A stretch of DNA of 64,000 bases, taken from positions 248,001 through 312,000 of the forward strand of contig NZ_SBHO01000002.1 of NCBI RefSeq assembly GCF_006980705.1, in the 5' to 3' direction. Source of the stretch: Tepidiphilus olei (lineage in GTDB: Bacteria; Pseudomonadota; Gammaproteobacteria; Burkholderiales; Rhodocyclaceae). Positions 8,694 to 17,407 of the stretch are shown here, in pieces; position 1 is the first letter of the stretch; every line of letters starts with the position of its first letter. The notes under the pieces were generated by a model. That model had not been told where the DNA came from. It did not search any database and saw nothing but the letters and a program-made list of their open reading frames with translations. The position numbers and the translations under genes are program-made.

Positions 8694-9659
8694 TCAATGC
8701 CCCTCCACGCAGATCTCTCGCCGCGCCACGGCGATGGCGGTACGCACCAGCAGCAGCACGATGAGCAGGGTCAAGATCGCCAGCAGCACGATGCCCAGGC
8801 CGCGGTAGAAGCCCAACCCCGTCTCCTTGGCCATGATCATGGTGGCGATGGTGAGCGCCGCCAGCGGGAAAGAGTACGCCCACCACGACAGGAAGAATTT
8901 CAGCCGCACGAAGTAATTCGCCTGCACCGCGAGCAACAGGGCGAAAAAGAGCGCCACGCCGTAGAGCACGTGCGCGAAAGCGTCGACCTGCCCACCCAGG
9001 TTGTACCAGGAGATGAACCCAACGGCCGGCGGTGCGATGAAAATGAACAGCGTCGGCACGAAACGCTCGGGCAGGCTGGTGTGAAAGATGAGCCGGTAGA
9101 AGAGGATCGCCGTGAGCACCGGCCAGAAAAACAAGCCGATGCTGAAGAAGAACCACGATATCTCGACCGGCGCATGGTGCAAGCCGGCGATCGGCACCAG
9201 GATGTTTCCCACCACCGGGATGAACCACGCCGGGTTCATGTGCGTGATCTCGTACTTCGTGTGGTGCATCCACGACGACATGACGTAGAGCGTGAGTGCC
9301 AGGTGCAAGAGCGTACCGACGCTCCACAGCCAGAACGACAATCGCGGTGCATCGTGCAGCAGCACGATCGATAACAGAATCATGCCGATCGAGATGGTGG
9401 GGCCGAACGCCTGCTTGACCGGATGAGCGAACTCCTCGCGCACCGCGCCGGGATACTTCGCCGCCTTGGCCGCATACAGCACCGCCACCAAGACGAACAA
9501 GCCCAAGGCGATCCAGCGCAACACGCAGCTCGGGGCGAAGCCGACATCGTAGACCGTCTCGGCCCGCATCCAGGCGATCGAGAAGCCCGTGAAGCCCATG
9601 ATCATGGAAAACCACGCCACGGGGAAATTCTTGAGGCGGGAAGAGGGGTGTTCATTCAT
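8694..9659 (-). CDS. tehA: SLAC1/TehA family anion channel or exporter
   Basis: A 321-residue membrane protein with about ten hydrophobic segments, belonging to the TDT (tellurite-resistance/dicarboxylate transporter) family. The start motif FPVAWFSMIMGFTGFSIAW and the later NPAWFIPVVGNILVPIAG and ISWFFFSIGLFFWPVL segments are typical of TehA/SLAC1. The substrate is uncertain: TehA proteins are anion channels, and some relatives move C4-dicarboxylates or sulfite. It starts 40 bases after the ybgE stop on the same strand, so it may be read from the cyd transcript, although it is not normally a cyd gene. The name tehA reflects family only. Confidence 0.85.
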   Translation of the reverse strand: MNEHPSSRLKNFPVAWFSMIMGFTGFSIAWMRAETVYDVGFAPSCVLRWIALGLFVLVAVLYAAKAAKYPGAVREEFAHPVKQAFGPTISIGMILLSIVLLHDAPRLSFWLWSVGTLLHLALTLYVMSSWMHHTKYEITHMNPAWFIPVVGNILVPIAGLHHAPVEISWFFFSIGLFFWPVLTAILFYRLIFHTSLPERFVPTLFIFIAPPAVGFISWYNLGGQVDAFAHVLYGVALFFALLLAVQANYFVRLKFFLSWWAYSFPLAALTIATMIMAKETGLGFYRGLGIVLLAILTLLIVLLLVRTAIAVARREICVEGH

Positions 9660-9699
9660 GGTTGGTCACCGCGGGAAAAAGCATCCGTAACCGGTTCGA

Positions 9700-10008
9700 C
9701 TATATCACGGCGGCGCCGGCAAAGCGCCACGCCAGCGCCCCGGCGAGCGCCGCGAACGCCGCCCAACCGGAGAAGATCCACCGCCAAAGCCAAAAGCGCG
9801 GGATGAACCCCACCCCGCGCACGAAACCGGCCGCCATGGCCCAGAACCACAACATCGCCAGACCATGGTTGGCCTTGCCGGATGCCTCGGCCAGCCAATC
9901 GGGGCGAAAACTGCCCACCAGCATCAAGGCGATCCCCACTCCCAGCGCCAGCGGCTGGATCGAGGCCGACCGGATCTCCTCCCTACCAGGCACTGCTTCA
10001 GGTGGCAT
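9700..10008 (-). CDS. ybgE: Cyd operon protein YbgE
   Basis: A small membrane protein of about 102 residues matching the YbgE family found at the end of cytochrome bd operons. The segment ANHGLAMLWFWAMAAGFVRG, followed by VGFIPRFWLWRWIFS, is the clearest match; there are three hydrophobic stretches. Start ATG 10008 overlaps the cydX end by 11 bases. A longer in-frame extension to 10122 would run through cydX in another frame and lacks family similarity. Its function is not settled; it is thought to help assembly or stability of the oxidase. Confidence 0.75.
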   Translation of the reverse strand: MPPEAVPGREEIRSASIQPLALGVGIALMLVGSFRPDWLAEASGKANHGLAMLWFWAMAAGFVRGVGFIPRFWLWRWIFSGWAAFAALAGALAWRFAGAAVI

Positions 10009-10132
10009 GGGTCTCGCCCTGCGAGCGGGACCGTTTCTCCCTTGCATCCTCCTGCGCTTCCCACCACAGGCCGACCACGATGGCCAAGAGGACGGCAAAA
10101 CCCACACCCAACGCCCAGGCAAAATACCACAT
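9998..10132 (-). CDS. cydX: Cytochrome bd oxidase small subunit CydX
   Basis: A 44-residue single-helix protein beginning MWYFAWALGVG, with W-Y-F-A-W as in CydX/YbgT. It is followed by a hydrophobic segment, the LWWEAQED turn and a charged tail. It is short enough to be missed by automatic gene calling. CydX is the third subunit of bd-I oxidases and stabilises the heme pocket. It follows cydB by 59 bases and overlaps ybgE, the expected cydABX-ybgE order. Confidence 0.9.
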   Translation of the reverse strand: MWYFAWALGVGFAVLLAIVVGLWWEAQEDAREKRSRSQGETHAT

Positions 10133-10191
10133 ACGAATCTCCTTCCATGCGGGGCGACGAAGCAGGGTGCTTCGCCGCGGGTTATCTCCGT

Positions 10192-11328
10192 TTAGTACGC
10201 CTGCTTCTCGTTTTCCAGGATGTAGGCCTTGGTCACCTTGCCGGCCATCACCTTGTAGGCCCACGACGTGTAAGCGATGATGAGCGGCATGAAGATGACG
10301 GTGGCCCAGAACATCACCGTGAGGGTGAGATGGCTCGAGACCGAATCCCACACGGTGAGCGAGGAGCGTGGATCGCTCGAGGAAGGCAGGATGAAGGGAA
10401 ACATCGCCACGCCCGCCGTACCGATGATGCCGGCGATCATCAGGCCCGATGCCCAGAAGGCGAAGAAGGTGCGGCCGGCACGTACCGCCCATATCGCCGC
10501 CAACCCGCCGAGGAAGGCGAGCGCCGGCACCGCCCACAGCAGCGGCTGCTGCCGGTAGTTCGCCATCCAGGCCCCGGCCTCGCGCACCACCTCCTTGGCG
10601 AGCGGATTGGGCAAACCGGCCGGATCGGCCCCGGCGGCGATCACGTAGCCGGGAATGGCCTGCACCCACACCCCGGCGGCGGCAAAGGCCACGAGCGCGA
10701 TCACGCCAAAGAGGAGCGCGGCGCGCACCGCGCGCTGCTGGATTTCCCCTTCCGTGCGGTGCGCCAGATAAACGGCGCCGTGGAAGGTGATCATGGCCGA
10801 GCTCACCACCCCGGCGAGCAACGCGAAGGGGTTGAGCAGGCCCCAGAAGGACCCTTCATAGTAGGGCACGAGGTTGGCGTCGAAATGGAACGGAACGCCT
10901 TGCAGCAGGTTGCCGAAAGCCACGCCGAAGATGAGCGGCGGCACCGCCCCGCCCACGAACAGACCCCAGTCCCAGGTCTTGCGCCACGTGGCATTGTCGA
11001 TCTTGCTGCGGTAGTCGAAGCCTACCGGACGGAAAAAGAGCGCCCACAGCACGGCGAGCATCGCCCAGTAAAAGCCCGAGAAGGCCGTGGCATAGACCAA
11101 GGGCCAGGCGGCAAAGATCGCCCCGCCGCCGGTGATGAACCACACCTGGTTGCCGTCCCAATGCGGGCCGACGGTGTTGATGATGACGCGCCGCTCGGTG
11201 TCGTCCTTGCCGACGAAAGGCAGCAGCGTCCCCACCCCCATGTCGTGCCCGTCCATCACGGCAAAGCCGACGAGCAGCACGCTGACGAGCAGCCACCAGA
11301 TGACCTTCAGCGTTTCATAATCCATCAT
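10192..11328 (-). CDS. cydB: Cytochrome bd ubiquinol oxidase subunit II
   Basis: A 378-residue membrane subunit of the quinol:O2 oxidoreductase, matching E. coli CydB in length (379). It begins with MMDYETLKVIWWLLVSVLL and carries GFAVMDGHDMGVG and VGPHWDGNQVWFITGGGAIF, with the acidic residues of the proton channel. Start ATG 11328 has a GGGAG ribosome site. It follows cydA by 24 bases. Together with CydA and CydX it forms a high-affinity terminal oxidase for low-oxygen respiration. Confidence 0.96.
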   Translation of the reverse strand: MMDYETLKVIWWLLVSVLLVGFAVMDGHDMGVGTLLPFVGKDDTERRVIINTVGPHWDGNQVWFITGGGAIFAAWPLVYATAFSGFYWAMLAVLWALFFRPVGFDYRSKIDNATWRKTWDWGLFVGGAVPPLIFGVAFGNLLQGVPFHFDANLVPYYEGSFWGLLNPFALLAGVVSSAMITFHGAVYLAHRTEGEIQQRAVRAALLFGVIALVAFAAAGVWVQAIPGYVIAAGADPAGLPNPLAKEVVREAGAWMANYRQQPLLWAVPALAFLGGLAAIWAVRAGRTFFAFWASGLMIAGIIGTAGVAMFPFILPSSSDPRSSLTVWDSVSSHLTLTVMFWATVIFMPLIIAYTSWAYKVMAGKVTKAYILENEKQAY

Positions 11329-11352
11329 GATCTTCTCCCGAGATAGGGTTGT

Positions 11353-12918
11353 TCAGGCAGACTGCATCGCACCTTGGCGTTCCCAGTGATAGCGCCCGGT
11401 CCCCAGCGTGGAAGGCCCTAGCCGCCCGAAGCGGAACATCAGGTAGAGCTCGACGATGAGAAGCAGCGTGTAGAAGCCCACGAACCCGGCGAGCGACCCG
11501 TAGAGGCTCTCCACCGAAAGGGTAGAGACGGAGAGGTGGGTGGGCAGCACTTCGGCGATCGTCCAAGGCTGACGGCCATACTCGGCCACGAACCACCCCA
11601 TCTCGGAAGCGACCCAGGGCAAGGGCAAGAACCACAGCGCCCAGCGCAACAGCCAGCGTTTCTCGGCGAAACTGTCCTTGATGCTGTACCACAACGCAGC
11701 ACCGAAGAGAGCGATGAAGGAAAAGCCCAGCAGCACCATGATGCGGAATGTCCAGAAGAGGGGCGTCACCGGCGGTACCGTCGAGGCGGCGGCCTTGTCC
11801 ATGATCTCGGGCGTGACCTGCGAGATATCCGCCACGTATTTGCGCGTGAGCAGCCCGAAACCTAGATTTTCCTTGTGGGCTTCGAAGAGCGCCAAGGCCT
11901 GGGGATCGGACGCGTCGCGGCGCAGCACATCGAGCGCCTTGACCGCCTCCACCCCGGATTCGACCCGTTCGCGGTTACGCGCGATGATCTCCTTGATTCC
12001 GGGCAGGGGGGTATCGAGCGAGCGGGTGCCGATGATGCCGAGCACCCACGGAATCTCGAGCTCCCAGGTATTGCGCTGATTGGCTTCGTCGATTCCCGCG
12101 AGGAGCTTCAGGCCAGCCGGCGCCGGCTCGGTCTCCCACATCGCCTCCAGGGCGGCGAGCTTGCTCTGCTGGGTTTCGGCCATGGTGTAGCCGGATTCAT
12201 CCCCGAGCACGACCACCGAACAGGCCGAGGCGAAGCCGAAGGCGGCCGCCACGCGGAAGCTGCGCTTGGCGAATTCGAGATCCCGCTTCTTGAGAAGGTA
12301 ATAGGCCGAGATCGAGAGCACGAACATCGCACCGGTCACGTAGCCGGCCGAGACGGTATGCACGAACTTCGCCTGCGCCACTGGATTGAAGATCACGTCC
12401 CAGAAACTCGTCATCTCCATGCGCATCGTCTGGAAGCTGAATTCCGAGCCCACGGGATTCTGCATCCAGCCGTTGGCCACCAGGATCCACAGCGCCGAGA
12501 GGTTGGTCCCCACGGCCATGAGCACCGTCACCAGAAAGTGCTGGGCCCGGGAAAGGCGATTCCAGCCGAAGAAGAAGAGCCCGATGAAGGTCGACTCGAG
12601 GAAGAAGGCCATCAGCCCCTCGATGGCCAGTGGCGCGCCAAAGATGTCGCCCACGTAATGCGAGTAATAGGCCCAGTTGGTGCCGAACTGGAATTCGAGC
12701 GTGATGCCGGTGGTGACTCCCAACGCGAAGTTGATACCGAAGAGCTTGCCCCAGAACTTCACCATGTCCTGGTAGACCTGCTTGCCGGTCATCACGTAGA
12801 GCGCCTCCATGATCACCAGCATCCAGGTGAGCCCCAAAGTTAGGGGGACGAACAGGAAGTGATACATCGCCGTGGCGGCGAACTGCAGGCGCGAGAGATC
12901 GACGAGCGTTTCGTTCAT
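11353..12918 (-). CDS. cydA: Cytochrome bd ubiquinol oxidase subunit I (long Q-loop, bd-I type)
   Basis: A 521-residue heme-bearing subunit closely resembling E. coli CydA (522). The N-terminus has the axial histidine at residue 20 (TAMYHFLFVPLT). The quinol-site region GINFALGVTTGITLEFQFGTNW is present, as is the axial His region KFVHTVSAGYVTG. The long periplasmic Q-loop after GDESGYTMAETQQSK marks it as the bd-I (L) subfamily, unlike the second oxidase at 15-17 kb. The start lies 1 base past the cydP stop. It is transcribed in cydP-cydA-cydB-cydX-ybgE order. Confidence 0.97.
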   Translation of the reverse strand: MNETLVDLSRLQFAATAMYHFLFVPLTLGLTWMLVIMEALYVMTGKQVYQDMVKFWGKLFGINFALGVTTGITLEFQFGTNWAYYSHYVGDIFGAPLAIEGLMAFFLESTFIGLFFFGWNRLSRAQHFLVTVLMAVGTNLSALWILVANGWMQNPVGSEFSFQTMRMEMTSFWDVIFNPVAQAKFVHTVSAGYVTGAMFVLSISAYYLLKKRDLEFAKRSFRVAAAFGFASACSVVVLGDESGYTMAETQQSKLAALEAMWETEPAPAGLKLLAGIDEANQRNTWELEIPWVLGIIGTRSLDTPLPGIKEIIARNRERVESGVEAVKALDVLRRDASDPQALALFEAHKENLGFGLLTRKYVADISQVTPEIMDKAAASTVPPVTPLFWTFRIMVLLGFSFIALFGAALWYSIKDSFAEKRWLLRWALWFLPLPWVASEMGWFVAEYGRQPWTIAEVLPTHLSVSTLSVESLYGSLAGFVGFYTLLLIVELYLMFRFGRLGPSTLGTGRYHWERQGAMQSA

Positions 12919-12919
12919 G

Positions 12920-13144
12920 TTATGGCTCCTGCGAAGCGGAAAGAACCGGGGAAGACGACGAAGACGAAGGTTTGGAGAAGGAGGAAGGCGCCCCGGCGGC
13001 CTGTGCCTGCATCCGTTCCGCGCCCACTTCCACCCGGGCATCGCGAACGAAGACCCACCACAAGGCGGTGAGCAGGATCAACTTAAGCAGCAGCACCACG
13101 ACGATCTCGCGACGCAATCGCCGGGCGGCCGTTTTCGCTTCCAT
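12920..13144 (-). CDS. cydP: Putative small subunit CydP of cytochrome bd
   Basis: A 74-residue protein with one membrane helix (EIVVVLLLKLILLTALWWVF) preceded by a basic stretch and followed by a low-complexity Ser/Pro-rich tail. It resembles the CydP family encoded just before cydA in proteobacteria. Start ATG 13144 is preferred over 13168 because AAGGAGG lies 9 bases before it. The gene ends 1 base before cydA, which implies coupled translation. Function is inferred from context: assembly or accessory subunit of the bd oxidase. Confidence 0.75.
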   Translation of the reverse strand: MEAKTAARRLRREIVVVLLLKLILLTALWWVFVRDARVEVGAERMQAQAAGAPSSFSKPSSSSSSPVLSASQEP

Positions 13145-13205
13145 GGAAGAAGCCCTCCTTGCGTACAACCTCGTTTAGGGTAATGAAGCGGACCGGGATC
13201 GTCAA

Positions 13206-13219
13206 TTGACGATGGTCAA
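13206..13219. promoter_or_regulatory. FNR/ANR-type box upstream of cydP-cydAB
   Basis: The sequence TTGAC-GATG-GTCAA is a perfect inverted repeat close to the FNR consensus TTGAT-N4-ATCAA. It lies 62-75 bases before the cydP start, with a weak TTACCC -10 candidate suitably placed for activation from about -41. Oxygen-limited induction of cydAB by FNR-like proteins is established, so this fits, but it is a single-site prediction. Confidence 0.55.
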
Positions 13220-13423
13220 AAAATTTAAACAATTCAATGAATTACGGAAAAGGTGACCGCGTCTTTGTTATTAGCAAATTCTGTGCCACGGACTGGAGAA
13301 CGGAATTTCTCCCGAAGATCCAGCACCTTACCTCTCGGCACTGTGCCATCCCCGGCGTCGAGCGCCCCCCATCCTGACAAAAATGGCAAAATAACGCCGC
13401 AAGTCTTGCCAGGAATGTCAATC

Positions 13424-14707
13424 ATGCCGTTACCCACCGAACTGCTCCAGTTGCTCGACGCCTTACCCGAGCCGCGCATCGTCGTCGATACCGCCTACCG
13501 CATCCTCGCCGCCAACGCGGCCTACCGCCGCGAGTTCGGCCAAGACCCCTCCGTGATCGGGCAGACCTGCTACCAAGTGTCGCACCACTTCGATCGCCCC
13601 TGCGACCAGTGCGGCGAATCCTGCCCCCGGCAACAGGCCTGGCGCAGCGGCCGCGCCAGCCGGGTAATCCATCGTCACCACACGCCGCGCGGCGAGGAGT
13701 TCGTCGAGGTCGAGCTGTTCCCCTTGCGCGATGCCGGGGGCAACACGACGCTCTTCGTCGAAACGATGCGCTTTCTCGGCGGCAAGTGCCTGCCGACGCC
13801 CGTATTGGGCATGGTCGGCCGCTCGCCCTCCTTCCTGCAGATGCTGGAGCTCCTCGAACGGGCCGGACCGTCGAACACCCCCGTACTGCTGCTGGGCGAA
13901 TCGGGCACGGGCAAGGAACTGGCCGCCCAAGCGCTGCACCAGCTCTCGCCGCGCCGCGACCGACCCTTCGTGCCGGTGGATTGTTCGGGGCTGCCCGAGA
14001 CGCTCTTCGAGTCCGAGCTGTTCGGGCACGAGAAAGGGGCCTTCACCGGCGCCACCCAGCGCAAGACCGGCCTGGCCGAAGTAGCCGACGGCGGGACTCT
14101 CTTTCTCGACGAGATCGGCGACCTTCCGCTGACGCAGCAAGTGAAGCTGCTGCGCCTGCTGGAGACGGGCACCTACCGGCGCGTGGGCGGGGTCGAGACG
14201 CTGCGCTCGGATTTCCGCCTGGTGGCCGCCACCCACCGCGACCTGCAGCGCATGGTGGAAGAAGGCACGTTCCGCCGCGACCTCTATTACCGCATCAGCG
14301 CCTTTCCCGTGCGCCTGCCACCCCTGCGCGAACGGCGCGAGGACCTGCCGCTGCTCGTGGACTACCTGTTCAAGCGGCTCGCTCCCCAACGCACGGTACA
14401 CCTGAGCCCGGAGGCCATGTCCCGCCTGATGGAACATGATTTCCCCGGCAACGTGCGCGAGCTGCGCAACCTCCTCGAACGGGCGCTCCTGCTTACCGAT
14501 GGCGACACGATCGAAGCGCGGCACTTGGTGGAGAATTCCGAACAACGATCGCCCAGCGGCAGGACGAGCGAAGAGGAGATCGTCCCCCTGGACGAAGTCG
14601 AACGGCGCTACCTGCGCCGTGCGCTCGAGCGGCTCGGCGGCGACAAAAAGGCCCTGGCCGCGCGGCTGGGCATCAGCGAGCGCACGCTCTATCGCAAACT
14701 GCGCTGA
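13424..14707 (+). CDS. PAS-domain sigma-54-dependent transcriptional activator
   Basis: A 427-residue regulator. Residues 1-120 form a PAS-like sensor with a cysteine cluster (C49, C60, C63, C67 in the pattern [10 protein letters not shown]). Residues about 130-360 are the AAA+ sigma-54 activator core with Walker A GESGTGKE (158-165), GAFTGA (205-210) and Walker [10 protein letters not shown]. The C-terminus is a Fis-type helix-turn-helix ([19 protein letters not shown]). Start ATG 13424 is favoured by AGGA 9 bases before it; ATG 13415 is also possible. The cysteines suggest a metal, Fe-S or thiol redox sensor. It sits between two bd oxidase operons, so control of respiration is plausible but unproven. 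Confidence 0.88.
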   Translation: MPLPTELLQLLDALPEPRIVVDTAYRILAANAAYRREFGQDPSVIGQTCYQVSHHFDRPCDQCGESCPRQQAWRSGRASRVIHRHHTPRGEEFVEVELFPLRDAGGNTTLFVETMRFLGGKCLPTPVLGMVGRSPSFLQMLELLERAGPSNTPVLLLGESGTGKELAAQALHQLSPRRDRPFVPVDCSGLPETLFESELFGHEKGAFTGATQRKTGLAEVADGGTLFLDEIGDLPLTQQVKLLRLLETGTYRRVGGVETLRSDFRLVAATHRDLQRMVEEGTFRRDLYYRISAFPVRLPPLRERREDLPLLVDYLFKRLAPQRTVHLSPEAMSRLMEHDFPGNVRELRNLLERALLLTDGDTIEARHLVENSEQRSPSGRTSEEEIVPLDEVERRYLRRALERLGGDKKALAARLGISERTLYRKLR

Positions 14708-14759
14708 TGCCTTCGTTTCATTTCGTTTCCTCGCTCCGGCGTTGACGGTTTTTTCGGCG

Positions 14760-14969
14760 TCAAGGCAAAACAGCAATGTCCGGTAGTTGGGCCAGAACCA
14801 TGTCCTTGGAAAGCTTACGGCGGTAGTACATGGCACAGCAGCGCGCCAGCTCCTCAGCCTTGCCCTCGTAGGGAAGCTCACCTAGGCCAGCCGCGCTCAG
14901 CAACACATACTGCCTACCTCGAAAAACGGAATTTACAGCAGGAACGATACACAACCACCAGGATTTCAA
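14760..14969 (-). CDS. Small hypothetical protein after cioB
   Basis: A possible 69-residue protein starting 8 bases after the cioB stop on the same strand. It has no recognised family. The N-terminal 15 residues are hydrophobic (SWWLCIVPAV); the rest is a mixed sequence with EGKAEELARCCAMYYRRKLSK, which could be a helix. It sits where cydX is found in bd-I operons, but does not begin with the CydX pattern. It may be a real unknown small gene, a remnant, or chance reading frame in a 269-base gap. Confidence 0.25.
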   Translation of the reverse strand: MKSWWLCIVPAVNSVFRGRQYVLLSAAGLGELPYEGKAEELARCCAMYYRRKLSKDMVLAQLPDIAVLP

Positions 14970-14976
14970 TAGGAAT

Positions 14977-15987
14977 TCAGGAGTAAGTCAGTTCGCGTGT
15001 CTTGCCCCAGAACACCCGGTAGACGAAGACCGTGTATGCGACGATGGCTGGCAGCACCACGACGGCACCGATGAAGATGACCCACAGCGCCTGCGGATGG
15101 GCCGCAGCCTCCCATATATCGAGCTTATCGATAATCACGTCGGGAAAGACGCTATAGGAAAGTCCATAGAAGGACAGCAGAAAAATGCCCACCGCCATGG
15201 AAAAAGGCAACCAGCACAGATGCTGATCCCCCTGCCCGAGGCGTTGGTCCAGGCGAGGCAGCATGAGCAAAAGCAACACGAAGAGCGCCAAGGTGAGCAA
15301 AGGCAACGGCAACAGCAGGAAGAATTCCGGCATTTCGAACCACTTGGCGGCAATGCGCTCGCTGACCAAGGGCGTAACGAGGGAAACCGCCGCGACGCAG
15401 AGGGCTGTACCGAAAACACCATAGCGCGCCCAGCCGATGGCCTGGCGTTGCAGCGTCCCTTCGCTTTTCATGATGAGCCAGCAAGCGCCCAGAAGCACGT
15501 AAGCCGCGGACAATCCCACTCCCACGAGCAGCGCAAAGGCCCATGCCTGCCAGCCCGGTTCAAAAGCCGTCAGGTAACGACCCAGCATCACCCCTTGCGC
15601 CATCGAGGCAATCAGGGAACCAGCCGCAAAAACCCGATTCCATAGCCCTTTGTAGCGCACTCCCGCCTTGACTCGGAAGTCGAAGGCAACGCCACGCAAA
15701 ATGAGGCCGATCAACATCACTGTCACGGGGAGGTACAGCGCTTGCAGGATGATGCCATGGGCTTTGGGGAAGGCGACCAACAAAAGACCGACCCCCAGCA
15801 CCAGCCAAGTTTCGTTTGCATCCCAAAACGGGCCAATGGAGCTGACCATCGTGTCCTTGTCGTCATCCTTCGCGAATGGAAGCAGGATGCCCACCCCCAG
15901 ATCGTAGCCGTCGAGCACGACGTACATCAGCAGGGATAACGCCATCAGCCCCGCAAAGGCCATCGGAAGCCAGATCTCCGCATTCAT
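14977..15987 (-). CDS. cioB: Cytochrome bd-type (CIO) quinol oxidase subunit II
   Basis: A 336-residue membrane subunit, shorter than cydB above and matching the CioB/AppB-type size. It starts MNAEIWLPMAFAGLMALSLLMYVVLDGYDLGVGILLPFA, of which the DGYDLGVG part is diagnostic. It continues with VSSIGPFWDANETWLVLGVGLLLVAFP. Start ATG 15987 overlaps the cioA stop by 4 bases. The partner CioA has a short Q-loop, so this is a cyanide-insensitive-type oxidase, a second low-oxygen branch. Confidence 0.93.
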   Translation of the reverse strand: MNAEIWLPMAFAGLMALSLLMYVVLDGYDLGVGILLPFAKDDDKDTMVSSIGPFWDANETWLVLGVGLLLVAFPKAHGIILQALYLPVTVMLIGLILRGVAFDFRVKAGVRYKGLWNRVFAAGSLIASMAQGVMLGRYLTAFEPGWQAWAFALLVGVGLSAAYVLLGACWLIMKSEGTLQRQAIGWARYGVFGTALCVAAVSLVTPLVSERIAAKWFEMPEFFLLLPLPLLTLALFVLLLLMLPRLDQRLGQGDQHLCWLPFSMAVGIFLLSFYGLSYSVFPDVIIDKLDIWEAAAHPQALWVIFIGAVVVLPAIVAYTVFVYRVFWGKTRELTYS

Positions 15988-17345
15988 CGGGCCACTCCTT
16001 TTCCAGGCTCGCCCATAGACGCGGGCCCATTTGAGCCCGCCTTGCGCGCCATGTAGAACAATACCGAGATGTACGCAAAAAGCATAACAACATACACCCC
16101 GAGATACATCGTCAGCGAAACGGCCACCATTGCGGCGGGAACGTCGCCCACGGCATCCTTGGTAGCGAGAACACCGTGCACCAGCCAAGGCTGACGGCCG
16201 ATTTCGGTGACATACCAGCCGGCGACGGTGGCGATCCACCCGGAAAAAGTCATGCCCACCAGCGCCTTGGCCACCCAAGGCGAGAGCATTTTCCGGCGCA
16301 CCAATTGCCAGGCTGCAACCCAGGATACGGCCAGCATGATCAAGCCCACACCGACCATGATGCGGAAGCTCCAAAACACCTTGGCCACGGGCGGATACAT
16401 GCCCTCGAATTCGTTCAAGCCTTTGATCTCGCCATCCAGCGAATGCGTCAAAATCAGACTGGCACCCCGAGGAATACGAATTTCATAATCGTTTCGCCGC
16501 TCGGCCTCGTTGGGTAGTGCAAAAAGCAGTAAAGGCACACCACGCTGGGTTTCCCACACGCCTTCCATGGCCGCAATCTTCGCCGGTTGATGCTCGAACG
16601 TATTGAGACCATGCAAGTCTCCTACGAAAATCTGGAGCGGAATCAGTGCAGCCGCGCTCAACACACCGGTGCGCAGCGCCTTCATGACGCCACTGCTGCG
16701 GTCACCACGCAGCCAACGATAGGCCGACAGTCCAGCCACCAAGAATGCGGCCGTCAATCCCGACGCCATTAGCATGTGTGTCAATCGGTAGGGCAAGGAG
16801 GGATTGAACAAGGCGGCGAGCCAGTCGGTGATGACGATCTGGCCTTCCACCATTTCATAGCCGGCTGGCGTCTGCATCCAGGAATTGAGGGTAAGTATCC
16901 AGAACGCCGAAGCAGTGGTACCCAAGGCCACCAAGAAAGTAGCGATGTTGTGGGTGCGCTCGGAGACGAAGCGGCGGCCAAACAGCATGATGGCGAGGAA
17001 TGTTGCCTCCAGGAAGAAGGCCGTCAGCACCTCGTAGGCCAACAGAGGCCCGGCGATATTGCCCACCGTATTCATGAAACCCGGCCAGTTGGTACCAAAT
17101 TGAAAGCTCATGGTCACGCCACTGACCACGCCCAGGGCAAAGCTCAGGCCAAATACCTTGACCCAGAATCCATAAGCATCCAGCCAAGCCGTATCGCCGG
17201 TTTTCGTGTAACGGATCTTGAAGAACAACAGTATCCACGCCAACGCAATGGTGATCGAGGGAAACAAAATGTGGAACGTAATGTTGGCAGCGAACTGAAT
17301 CCTCGCCAGAATCAACGCATCGAGTTCCATCATCACGCCTCGCAT
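15984..17345 (-). CDS. cioA: Cytochrome bd-type (CIO) quinol oxidase subunit I
   Basis: A 453-residue heme subunit of the short-Q-loop subfamily. It has the CioA-type N-terminus LILARIQFAANITFHILFPS with the axial histidine, then FGLSFALGVVSGVTMSFQFG and the GWYVTEIGRQPW motif near the C-terminus. Compared with cydA at 11.4-12.9 kb it lacks the long loop between helices 6 and 7. The start is ATG 17345 (GAGGG 6 bases before it) or ATG 17333, four codons later. It may be co-transcribed with the lactate permease 62 bases upstream. Confidence 0.94.
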   Translation of the reverse strand: MRGVMMELDALILARIQFAANITFHILFPSITIALAWILLFFKIRYTKTGDTAWLDAYGFWVKVFGLSFALGVVSGVTMSFQFGTNWPGFMNTVGNIAGPLLAYEVLTAFFLEATFLAIMLFGRRFVSERTHNIATFLVALGTTASAFWILTLNSWMQTPAGYEMVEGQIVITDWLAALFNPSLPYRLTHMLMASGLTAAFLVAGLSAYRWLRGDRSSGVMKALRTGVLSAAALIPLQIFVGDLHGLNTFEHQPAKIAAMEGVWETQRGVPLLLFALPNEAERRNDYEIRIPRGASLILTHSLDGEIKGLNEFEGMYPPVAKVFWSFRIMVGVGLIMLAVSWVAAWQLVRRKMLSPWVAKALVGMTFSGWIATVAGWYVTEIGRQPWLVHGVLATKDAVGDVPAAMVAVSLTMYLGVYVVMLFAYISVLFYMARKAGSNGPASMGEPGKGVAR

Positions 17346-17382
17346 TCGTTTCCCTCGAAGCCGGTCACGTCGACTCGGCCGC

Positions 17383-17407
17383 CGGATGACCGGCCGGTTG
17401 TCATCCG
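17383..17407 (-). other. Intercistronic hairpin between lactate permease and cioA
   Basis: A perfect 8-bp inverted repeat CGGATGAC/GTCATCCG with a 9-base GC-rich loop begins immediately after the permease stop. There is no T run on the minus strand. It may be a weak terminator or an mRNA-stabilising element between two genes of one transcript. Confidence 0.5.

Noticed and set aside
9998..10669. Longer 223-residue reading of cydX
   Set aside because: The upstream part is antiparallel frame noise within cydB; only the last 44 residues match CydX and begin with the family start.
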